A DNA stretch of 64,000 nt from Wyeomyia smithii. Taxonomy: Eukaryota > Arthropoda > Insecta > Diptera > Culicidae. Positions 23,101 to 33,020 of the stretch are shown here, piece after piece. The stretch spans positions 168,234,118 through 168,298,117 of the forward strand of contig NC_073694.1 of NCBI RefSeq assembly GCF_029784165.1, read 5' to 3'. The position numbers were made by a program, and so were the translations under genes. The notes below the pieces were generated by a model, which worked only from the letters and a program-made list of their open reading frames with translations, searched no databases and had not been told where the DNA came from. Positions within the stretch are counted from its first letter, which is position 1, and every line of letters starts with the position of its first letter.

Positions 23101-26100
23101 CAATCCAAATCCAATCCAAATCCAATCCAAATCCAATCCAAATCCAATCCAAATCCAATCCAAATCCAATCCAAATCCAATCCAAATCCAATCCAAATCC
23201 AATCCAAATCCAATCCAAATACAATCCAAATCCAATCCAAATCCAATCCAAATCCAATCCAAATCCAATCCAAATCCAATCCAAATCCAATCCAAATCCA
23301 ATCCCAATTCAATCCAAATCCAATCCAAATCCAATCCAAATCCAATTCAAATCCAATCCAAATCCAATCCAAATCCAATCCAAATCCAATCCAAATCCTA
23401 TCCAAATCCTATCCAAACCCAATCCAAATCCAATCCAAATCGAATCCAAATTCAATCCAAATTCAATCCAAATTCAATCCAAATTCAATCCAAATCCAAT
23501 CCAAACCCAATCCAAATCCTATCCAAAACCAATCCAAATCCAATCCAAATTCAATCCAAATCCAATCCAAATCCAATCCAAATCCAATCCAAATCCAATC
23601 CAAATCCAATCCAAATCCAATCCAAATCCAATCCAAATCCAATCCAAATCCAATCCAAATCCAATCCAAATCCAATCCAAATTCAATCCAAATTCAATCC
23701 AAATCCAATCCAAATGCAAACCAAATCCAATCCAAATCCAATCCAAATCCAAATTCAATCCAAATTCAAATACAATCCAAATTCAAATACAATCCAAATC
23801 CAACTCCAATCCAAATCCAATCCAATCCAAATCCAATCTAAATCCAATCCAAATCCAATCCAAATCCAATCCAAATCCAATCCAAATCCAATCCAAATCC
23901 AATCCAAATCCAATCCCAATTCAATCCAAATCCAATCTAAAACCAATCTAAATCCAATTCAAATCCAATCCAAATCCAATCCAAATCCAATCCAAATCCT
24001 ATCCAAACCCAATCCAAATCCAATCCAAATCGAATCCAAATTCAATCCAAATCCAATCCAAATTCAATCCAAATTCAATCCAAATCCAATCCAAAACCAA
24101 TCTAAATCCTATCAAAAACCAATCCAAATCCAATCCAAATTCAATCCAAATCCAATCCAAATCCAATCCAAATCCAATCCAAATCCAATCCAAATCCAAT
24201 CCAAATCCAATCCAAATCCAATCCAAATCCAATCCAAATCCAATCCAAATCCAATCCAAATCCAATCCAAATCCAATCCAAATTCAATCCAAATTCAATC
24301 CAAATCCAATCCAAATGCAAACCAAATCCAATCCAAATCCAATCCAAATCCAATCCAAATCCAATCCAAATCCAATCCAAATCCAATCCAAATCCAATCC
24401 AAATCCAATCCAAAACCAATCCAAATCCAATCCAAATCCAATCCAAATTCAAATACAATCCAAATTCAAATACAATCCAAATCCAACTCCAATCCAAATC
24501 CAATCCAATCCAAATCCAATCTAAATCCAATCCAAATCCAATCCAAATCCAATCCAAATCCAATCCAAATCCAATCCAAATCCAATCCCAATTCAATCCA
24601 AATCCAATCTAAAACCAATCTAAATCCATTCCAAATCCAATCCAAATCCAATTCAAATCCAATCCAAATCCAATCCAAATCCAATCCAAATCCAATCTCA
24701 ACCCAATCCATATCCAATCCAAATCGAATCCAAATTCAATCTAAATTCAATCCAAATTCAATCCAAATTCAATCCAAATCCAATCCATAACCAATCCAAA
24801 TCCAATCCAAATCCAATCCAAATCCAATCCAAATCCAATCCAAATCCAATCCAAATCCAATCCAAGTCCAATCCAAATCCAATCCAAATCCAAACCAAAT
24901 CCAATTCAAATCCAATCCAAATCCAATCCAAATCCAATCCAAATCCAATCCAAATCCAATCCAAATCCAATCCAAATCCAATCCAAATCCAATCCAAATC
25001 CAATCCAAATCCAATCCAATTCCAATCCAAATCCAATCCAAATCCAATCCAAATCCAATCCAAATCCAATCCAAATCCAATCCAAATCCAATCCAAATCC
25101 AATCCAAATCCAATCCAAATCCAATCCAAATCCAATCCTATCCAATCCAAATCCAATCCAAACCCAATCCAAATCCTATCCAAAACCAATCCAAATCCAA
25201 TCCAAATCCAATCCAAATCCAATCCAAATCCAATCCAAATCCAATCCAAATCCAATCCAAATCCAATCCAAATCCAATCCAAATCCAATCCAAATCCAAT
25301 CCAAATCCAATCCAAATCCAATCCAAATCCAATCCAAATCCAATCCAAATTCAATCCAAATTCAATCCAAATCCAATCCAAATGCAAACCAAATCCAATC
25401 CAAATCCAATCCAAATCCAATCCAATCCAAATCCAATCCAAATCCAATCCAATTCCAATCCAAATCCAATCCAAATCCAATCCAAATTCAAATCCAACTC
25501 CAATCCAAATCCAATCCAATCCAAATCCAATCTCAATCCAAACCAAATCCAATTCAAATACAATCCAAGTCCAATCCAAATCCAATCCAAATCCAATCCA
25601 AATCCAATCCAAATCCAATCCAAATCCAATCCAAATCCAATCCAAATCCAATCCAAGTCCAATCCAAGTCCAATCCAAATCCAATCCAAATCCAATCCAA
25701 ATCCAATCCAAATCCAATCCAAATCCAATCCAAATCCAATCCAAATCCAATCCAAATCCAATCCAAATCCAATCCAAATCCAATCCAAATCTAATCCAAA
25801 TCTAATCCACATCCAATCCAAATCCAATCCAAATCCAATCCAAATCCAATCCAAATCCAATCCAAATCCAATCCAAATCCAATCCAAATCCAATCCAAAT
25901 CCAATCCAAATCCAATCCAAATCCAATCCAAATCCAATCCAAATCCAATCCAAATCCAATCCAAATCCAATCCAAATCCAATCCAAATCCAATCCAAATC
26001 CAATCCAAATCCAATCCAAATCCAATCCAAATCCAATCCAAATCCAATCCAAATCCAATCCAAATTCAATCCAAATTCAATCCAAATTCAATCCAAATCC

Positions 26101-28000
26101 AATCCAAATCCAATCTAAATCCAATCCAAATCCAATCCAAATCCATTCTCAATCCAATCCAAATCCAATCAAAATCTAATCAAAGTCCAATCCAAATCCA
26201 ATCCAAACCCAATCCAAATCCAATCCAAATCCAATCCAAATCCAATCCAAATCCAATCCAAATCCAATCCAAATCCAACCCAAATCCAATCCAAATCCAA
26301 TCCAAATCCAATCCAAATCCAATCCAAATCCAATCCAAATCCAATCCAAATCCAATCCAAATCCAATCCAAATCCAATCCAAATCCAATCCAAATCCAAT
26401 CCAAATCCAATCCAAATCCAACCCAAATCCAATCCAAATCCAATCCAAATCCAATCCAAATCCAATCCAAATTCAAATCCAACTCCAATCCAAATCCAAT
26501 CCAATCCAAATCCAATCTCAATCCAAACCAAATCCAATTCAAATACAATCCAAGTCCAATCCAAATCCAATCCAAATCCAATCCAAATCCAATCCAAATC
26601 CAATCCAAATCCAATCCAAATCCAATCCAAGTCCAATCCAAGTCCAATCCAAATCCAATCCAAATCCAATCCAAATCCAATCCAAATCCAATCTAAATCC
26701 AATCCAAATCCAATCCAAATCCAATCCAAATCCAATCCAAATCCAATCCAAATCCAATCCAAATCTAATCCAAATCTAATCCACATCCAATCCAAATCCA
26801 ATCCAAATCCAATCCAAATCCAATCCAAATCCAATCCAAATCCAATCCAAATCCAATCCAAATCCAATCCAAATCCAATCCAAATCCAATCCAAATCCAA
26901 TCCAAATCCAATCCAAATCCAATCCAAATCCAATCCAAATCCAATCCAAATCCAATCCAAATCCAATCCAAATCCAATCCAAATCCAATCCAAATCCAAT
27001 CCAAATCCAATCCAAATCCAATCCAAATCCAATCCAAATCCAATCCAAATCCAATCCAAATCCAATCCAAATCCAATCCAAATCCAATCCAAATCCAATC
27101 CAAATTCAATCCAAATTCAATCCAAATTCAATCCAAATCCAATCCAAATCCAATCTAAATCCAATCCAAATCCAATCCAAATCCATTCTCAATCCAATCC
27201 AAATCCAATCAAAATCTAATCAAAGTCCAATCCAAATCCAATCCAAACCCAATCCAAATCCAATCCAAATCCAATCCAAATCCAATCCAAATCCAATCCA
27301 AATCCAACCCAAATCCAATCCAAATCCAATCCAAATCCAATCCAAATCCAATCCAAATCCAATCCAAATCCAATCCAAATCCAATCCAAATCCAATCCAA
27401 ATCCAATCCAAATCCAATCCAAATCCAATCCAAATCCAATCCAAATCCAATCTAAATTCAACCCAAATACAATCTAAATTCAATCCAAATCCAATTTAAA
27501 TTCAATCCAAATCTAATCTTAATCCAAATCCAATCCAAATCCAACCCAAATCCAATCCAAATCCAAACCAAATCAAATTTAAATCCAATCCCAATCCAAT
27601 CCATATCTTGTTCAAATCCAATCAAAATTCAATCTAAATCCAATCTAAGTTCTATCCAAATCCAATCCAAATCCAATCCAAATCCAATCTAAATTAAATC
27701 CAAATCCAATCTAAATCCAAATCCAAATCCAATCCAAATCCAATCCCAATCCAATCCAAATCCAATCCAAATCGAATCCAAATCCAAAACAAATCCAATC
27801 CAAATCCAATCTAAATTCAATCCAAATCCAATCCAAATCAAATCCAAATCCAATCTAAATCCAATCCAAATCCAACCTCAATCCAAATCCAATCCAAATC
27901 CAAACCAAATCAAATCCAAATCTAACCCAATCCAAATCTCATTCGAATCCAATCAAAATTCAATCCAAATTCAGTCTAAATCTAATCCAAATCCAATCCA
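20110..28000. repeat. 11-bp satellite array, about 700 units
   Basis: The unit on the plus strand is AATCCAATCCA (11 bases), repeated for about 7.9 kb. Long stretches are perfect (for example 26785-27100), and the edges (19730-20130 and 27480-28170) are degenerate. The plus strand has almost no G apart from rare variants. The minus strand has a GG doublet every five to six bases. Marker variants recur at long range and show higher-order duplication: AAAACCAAYCTAAATACA at 20691 and 21131 (440 bases, 40 units); CCTATCAAAAACC at 21361 and 22560 (1199 bases, 109 units) and again at 24109; GCAAACC at 22791, 23716, 24317 and 25384; and a block of about 1 kb at 25.5-26.2 kb duplicated at 26.5-27.2 kb. 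Because 11 is not a multiple of 3, every frame of each strand reads the same 11-residue peptide, giving spurious long ORFs. Confidence 0.97.
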
Positions 28001-28522
28001 ATCCGAATGCAAATTCAATCAAAATCCAAATTTAAATCCAATACAAATACAAATACATATACAATTGAAAATCAAACCAATTCCATTCCAAATCATATAC
28101 CAATACAATCCAATTCAATATCCAATCCAATTATAATCCAAATCCAGTTCAAATCCAACCCAAATAAAATTCAAATCCTATCGCCACAGACAAACAGACG
28201 TGCCACATCGGAGAAATATTCTCAAAAATCTTCATCCTTATTCGAAACGTTACAATCATGTGCTACCATGTGAGCTTATTGCCTTTTAACTTATTTCCGT
28301 AAAACGGTTTTTGTCTTTGCACGCCTGCTTATATCTCCACCAGCTGATACTGATGTTTTTTTTTTGCTATTTCTCAGTTTAAAAATTTAACAGATCGAGC
28401 CCTATAAATCAACATGAGTTATTTGTAAAAAATATGAGCGTTATTGTTTTAACTTTTCTATCAATTGATAAATTTGTGATGCATAAATCCCTTATGTGGT
28501 CTATTTATAAGACTTATGAATT

Positions 28523-28860
28523 GAGGAGCTGCAGATTACAGAGTCCGCTTTGGTAAGCGTGTGGTTATGGATTCGAACATTAGTAGATTTAAGTTATTCT
28601 ATACTAAAGGACTTAAACATGGATTTAACCTCAAGCTCCTCCGCAAGAAAAACTTTTCTCCAAACTGAAAAACTCTTAAATGAACCTTTGGAGACTTCAT
28701 CCATGTTATGCTTCCCAATAACTGGCTTGAGACGATGATAAGGTCTATAAAAAATGTAAGGGAATGGAAAGTCTGAGGGCATACAAGCACTATAACACGT
28801 AGCAGATAAATTCTCATTGGATAACAATGCAAAAAGAAAAAAACAAAAAATGCGAGTAAC
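28523..28860 (+). mobile_element. Old, diverged copy of the tRNA-derived SINE
   Basis: The 5' part matches the SINE at 8967: GGAGCTGC, TTACAGAGTCCGCTTTG, a B-box relic GGATTCGAACATTAGTAG, then AAGGACTTAA and the CTC..CTCC block. About a dozen bases around the A box are missing. The body is much more diverged and ends in an A-rich run near 28815-28845. No duplication is recognisable. It lies 0.4 kb before the first Skeletor-like exon. Confidence 0.65.
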
Positions 28861-29227
28861 AAAAAACGTTCGAACAATATCACGAAAGATCAAAAGTTAC
28901 CGGCCACAGATAGAAAATTAGAAGCTGCAGAGGTTATATCATCTCTTGGAGAAACATTTCAATAGTGCAATACATACGTTAAACTATTATAGTAAAATTT
29001 GAAACGGATATGAGAAATCTTACCGATATGTGAATTTTTGGATCCTCCACGATGATATCAGAATACACATAGGGCACTTTCTGCGTGGATCGAAGGTTTT
29101 GCGTTTTTACCAAGGTTTATACAGCCTTACCTCCTTTCACTATTAACGTCGTGTTGCGCAAAACTACAATCTCCACATTCAAACCTGATCCTAATACAAT
29201 CTTTGCATCTCTCATTTGTCCTCACAG
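28861..29227. other. Intron sequence with 3' splice acceptor
   Basis: The end of the intron before the first confident exon. A pyrimidine-rich tract (CTTTGCATCTCTCATTTG) leads into CCTCACAG, with the AG at 29226-29227. No other feature was seen. Confidence 0.6.
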
Positions 29228-29301
29228 TGGAGACCAGAGCTCCGGACCACTACTACGGACGGGAAATCGGAAACTTCAACAGTTTTGGCCACGGGGTAAA
29301 G
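29228..29301 (+). CDS. Skeletor: Skeletor-like protein, DM13-domain exon 1 of 2 in window
   Basis: A 74-base internal exon: acceptor CCTCACAG at 29227, donor GTAAGC at 29302. It starts with two bases that complete a codon, then reads ETRAPDHYYGREIG..., ending in GHGVK. This is the start of a DM13 domain: an aromatic YYG, a G-x-hydrophobic turn, then FGHGVKG, which corresponds to the LxHHxVxG-type motif of the family. DM13 is a predicted redox/cytochrome-like domain of extracellular or nuclear-matrix proteins. In Drosophila, Skeletor carries two, followed by DOMON. The splice signals, matching phases and conserved residues across the junction make this a genuine host exon. The identification is from family knowledge, with no search. 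Confidence 0.75.
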
Positions 29302-29372
29302 GTAAGCAGCGAATGTCATTATCGTAAATACCACGCGATATTTACTAATACTTTCTTCACAACAATCAACAG

Positions 29373-29524
29373 GGTCGTGTATTTGCCGTTGACGAATCGA
29401 CCCTGTTTGTGAAGGGATTCGCCTACGATGGCAGCGCTCCGGATGCGTTCTTCTGGGTCGGCAACTCGCCGCGGCCCACCCCCGATGGCTACATCATACC
29501 CTATCCAGAGGAGTACACAGGGAG
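29373..29524 (+). CDS. Skeletor: Skeletor-like protein, DM13-domain exon 2 of 2 in window
   Basis: A 152-base internal exon separated from the previous one by a 71-base phase-0 intron (GTAAGC...ATCAACAG). The donor is GTGAGT at 29525, and the exon ends two bases into a codon. It reads GRVFAVDESTLFVKGF, then YDGSAPDAFFWVGN and a Pro-rich PRPTPDG segment ending at PEEYTG. The V-Y/F-AVD...T-L-hydrophobic-F-YDG..PDAFFWVG pattern is the hallmark of DM13. The remaining C-terminal strands of the domain are missing and must lie in a later exon, which I could not find up to 64000. GC content and codon use contrast sharply with the surrounding AT-rich repeats, as expected for a conserved exon. Confidence 0.8.
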
Positions 29525-30691
29525 GTGAGTTTTCATTTAGGATTACTACCCCGGGACCGACAAAGTTCAAACAAAGTACATACAGACGTATTCCGCCACT
29601 GGGTGCGGCTCAGCACCCTCCTGCTGTAATAGGTCCCTAGGATTACTAGCTTCGAGACGATGAGAACCTGTCAAAGATAATTTATTTATCTTACCAGGGG
29701 ATTACCTATGTGCCGAGGGGAAGATGCGATTTTAAGCTGTCTTTATGTAAATCGCTGTCGACGCCGGCTACGACTTTCGGCTACGTCATTTTTAAAGAGA
29801 TTTCACAAGGGGGAAGGGATAGATCACCGTGCAGCCAAATTGGATGTAATGAAGCAGACTTCGTTTATTTTTCTGTTTCAAGCGGGAAGCTCCGATAGGC
29901 AGCCGTTTTAAAGTTGATATGCATAAATATCACATAAATTTTTATTTTCACACCCTCTCAGCAGGTTACCGCCCAGCGGCGGGAGAAACTCGAAAAGAAT
30001 CCCCAGCAATATATTTTCTCTCCATCCAGTTCTTATTTTCCACCTTTTACGTCCAACCCTCCTGAAAGAAGACGATGATTGCTCTACATCCGAACTAATC
30101 TATTTCACTTAGTAGTGGCTTTGCTTCCTGCCGGCTGGTGCTGCATGCTGTTGCACCAGCTGGGTTACTGATTATGATACGAGACCAAGCTGCTTAAATG
30201 TCCTTCCTTCCACTGGAGAAATTTTGCGGAAAAAACGCCCGTCACGTTAGACACTTATGCCTCCAATTCCAGCCTCTCCATCCTTCGTACGCAGGAAAAA
30301 AGGCTAAAATCATTTGCGAGGATTAAAAGCCCCTAATGTTACCACACTTGCATTTTGTCACGTTTCTTCAGCTGAGTGCGTATTTCATCCGAATCTTTCC
30401 TACCCGCAGCACGTAGCACAGGCCAGAACCAGCGAGCGCGAAACGGAACAGGAGGAACTGCCCTAGTGCGACGGGGGGGATAATAATAATAATCATTACG
30501 TTTTATAAGTTAATTAAATTGTGCGACGAAACTAGCACAGAATCGTGACATTCTCGCATTGCGAGCACTGTTAATACCGATTCCACTTTTTTTTTTACAA
30601 GGTTCGTAAGGTTAGGTGCATTGAAATAGTTCAACTAAACAATTAGAGTTGCTCGAGGTGTTTAATTGCTTAGTTCGTTTAGAGACAGTGC
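29525..30691. other. Intron 5' part, no recognised element
   Basis: Begins with the GTGAGT donor. The following 1.1 kb has short frames only and no repeat ends. It contains a GGGGGG run near 30473, followed by a short AAT repeat. Looks like ordinary intron DNA. Confidence 0.5.
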
Positions 30692-30695
30692 TTAA

Positions 30696-31422
30696 GGGGT
30701 TACATACCTTTTTGATCGAGAAAAAATGAGGGAAGTTTTAATTTATTTTTAAGTGCATAGCACCATTTTTATTGCATCTAAGTGGTATTCTTCTGGTAGT
30801 ACAGTTTATCAACAACAAAAAAATACGTTTGATTTTGAGATATATCAATTCTTACTCGAGTAATGGCCGTTTCCCCGAAACGCTTTTTTTTTTCGCAGAG
30901 GCTTGGGGTGATCCTGGTAGAAACTCAGCGGGTCAACTGAATTAAAAAAACTCATATTATTTCATTTGTTCAGAAGTGTGCCGTGTCTTTGAACGATCGC
31001 TTGTATGAGTATTTTGTTTTCAGTGCAAACGAGAAGGTTTTTCCCAAAAAATGCACGTTTTTTGCGCAAAAAATTGCATTTAAAATTTTTTTGCGGCAAA
31101 ATGTAACTGTATGTTTCAGAAAGCGATCGTTCAAAGACTGGCGAGTTGAATAACGAAAATTGAAAAAAAAAGATGGAAGAAATCGTTTTAGTAGTTTGCC
31201 CGCAAGTCATTTTTAGAAAAACACTATTCCGAGATAATCGCGTTTAAATTTTCAAGTTTAGCTTATGCGGCCGTAGCGAGGCGTGTTGCAAATCGCTCTA
31301 ACTTTCTTCCTATTGCTTAGATCTTTATGAAAATTTGTAAAAATGTTCTCAAAATGTTGTAGTTCAAGATAACGTAATAAAAAAAATTCAATTTTTTTTA
31401 AACTAAAAAGGTATATAACCCC
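30696..31422. mobile_element. TTAA-flanked MITE (727 bp)
   Basis: Flanked by TTAA at 30692-30695 and 31423-31426. Terminal inverted repeats of about 20 bases: GGGGTTACATACCTTTTT at the left and its inverse AAAAAGGTATATAACCCC at the right. There is no coding capacity. A TTAA target suggests mobilisation by a piggyBac-type transposase, but the GGGG start is not the classical CCC end. Confidence 0.82.
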
Positions 31423-31705
31423 TTAACGGGGTTTACTATTCACTAGCAAGGTCAAGACAACCGATTGGAGAGAAAAATCATTAGGGTTAGAATGCGTGAA
31501 ACGGAATACTAAAAATCGCGATGAATCTCGAGAGTTTAACTCAGGAAGTTGTTTTTCCAATTTTTATTGAATTTAAGTAAGTTTCGAAGTTGTTATTGTC
31601 ATTTGAAATATAAATTCTTTGTCTATTTAAGACATATCTTTCGAACTAAAAATAAAACCAACTTGAAATTTTCAGGAGAGTTTCGAAAGTTTGTCAAAAA
31701 TACTT

Positions 31706-33020
31706 GTGATTTTTTTTAGATTTCTCAGTGCCCCCGAAACATATTTTTTCAACATATTGTTTTAAATGGTTACTATTGGAAAAATATTTTTTTCTCTAAA
31801 AATATATTTTCATAAACTACAATTTGGAGTGCGTCTGCTATGAAAATTTCATCAAATTTGATGCATTCGTTTTAAAGATTTGTCTATTTAAAAAGAATAT
31901 TGACCTAAATTTCAAATGACAACTTCAAAACTTACTCGAATTCAATTTTGAATACTTGTTTGAAACAATTAGACATTGCGATTTTTAGTGATCCATTTCA
32001 CGAATTCTGGCCCATCATAGAAAGACTGTAAAAGATAAATTAAATTTTTCTTATATTGATAAAAAAACTTTCTGAGTATGCTTCAAAAAAATTATAAAAA
32101 AACAATGGTCCAAAGTTGTTCCCTTGAGGTACACCAGACAATTGATGACACCGCGATCTCTGATCGTTGTGATGGGAATACCTCTGAACGAAATTTCAAA
32201 AGAATCGTTCAACAAAACTTTGATGTTTTAAGCGTGGTTTTCTCAAATATAATTATTTTGCAAATCAATTTTATAGCAACAATACTCATCAGTAACCGAT
32301 AAGTCGCAGATGAGCAGGCGTTGGAAACGACACTTTAAAGTGGTACTAACGGCCAGGAAGGTGGGAGAGTCGTCGAGGGGAACAAGAAACAAATTGGTGA
32401 GGATGGACAAGTGGTGGTTCGGCCAACCTTGGACTAGGTCTAAGAAAGCTTGTAAAGAGCTGAAGAACAACAAAGCCTCTGGGACGGCTTGCTGGCCGAA
32501 GTATTCAAAGTGTGAAGCGAGTTGTTGATTCTTTTGAAATTTCGTTCAGAGGTATTCCCATCACAACGATCAGAGATCGCGGTGTCATCAATTGTCTGGT
32601 GTACCTCAAGGGAACAACTTTGGACCATTGTTTTTTTATAATTTTTTTGAAGCATACTCAGAAAGTTTTTTTATCAATATAAGAAAAATTTAATTTATCT
32701 TTTACAGTCTTTCTATAATGGGCCAGAATTCGTGAAATGGATCACTAAAAATCGCAATGTCTAATTGTTTCAAACAAGTATTCAAAATTGAATTCGAGTA
32801 AGTTTTGAAGTTGTCATTTGAAATTTAGGTCAATATTCTTTTTAAATAGACAAATCTTTAAAACGAATGCATCAAATTTGATGAAATTTTCATAGCAGAC
32901 GCACTCCAAATTGTAGTTTATGAAAATATATTTTTAGAGAAAAAAATATTTTTCCAATAGTAACCATTTAAAACAATATGTTGAAAAAATATGTTTCGGG
33001 GGCACTGAGAAATCTAAAAA
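31706..33020. repeat. Large inverted repeat, about 500-bp arms, with captured RT fragment
   Basis: The left arm (31706-32203) and right arm (32528-33020) are nearly identical in inverted orientation around a spacer of 324 bases. The right arm on the plus strand, and the left arm on the minus strand, encode SGVPQGNNFGPLFFYNF, an RT motif-B fragment of a LINE, near 32595-32650. A third, more diverged copy of part of the arm lies at about 31490-31700 in the same orientation as the right arm. The right arm joins directly to a LINE open frame at about 33021. No target duplication was identified, so this may be a foldback transposon or a rearranged inverted duplication. RNA across it would form a long hairpin. 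Confidence 0.85.
32310..32527 (+). pseudogene. Fragment of an older LINE: start of RT domain
   Basis: It lies in the spacer of the inverted repeat. It reads SKKACKELKNNKASG followed, after a frameshift, by GL.AEVFK, the first RT block (KNNKAxGxDGLPAE) of an RTE/CR1-type LINE. Later blocks of what may be the same LINE appear at 34755-35040 and 36257-36540 in the right order and strand, so this may be the first piece of an old element blown apart by insertions. Confidence 0.55.

Noticed and set aside
21714..23951. A 745-codon open frame of Ile/Gln/Ser/Lys/Asn/Pro repeats (+), and many minus frames rich in Trp, Ile, Gly, Phe, Asp
   Set aside because: All are forced by the 11-bp satellite unit lacking stops in any frame. 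There is no start context, splice site or conserved domain, and the same peptide appears in every frame.
20110..28000. Telomere-like array
   Set aside because: The TTGGA words recall insect TTAGG, but the unit is 11 bases, the array is internal with coding exons close by, and Diptera lack the TTAGG telomerase repeat.
20110..28000. CRISPR-like array
   Set aside because: There are no unique spacers between repeats, and the surroundings are clearly eukaryotic.
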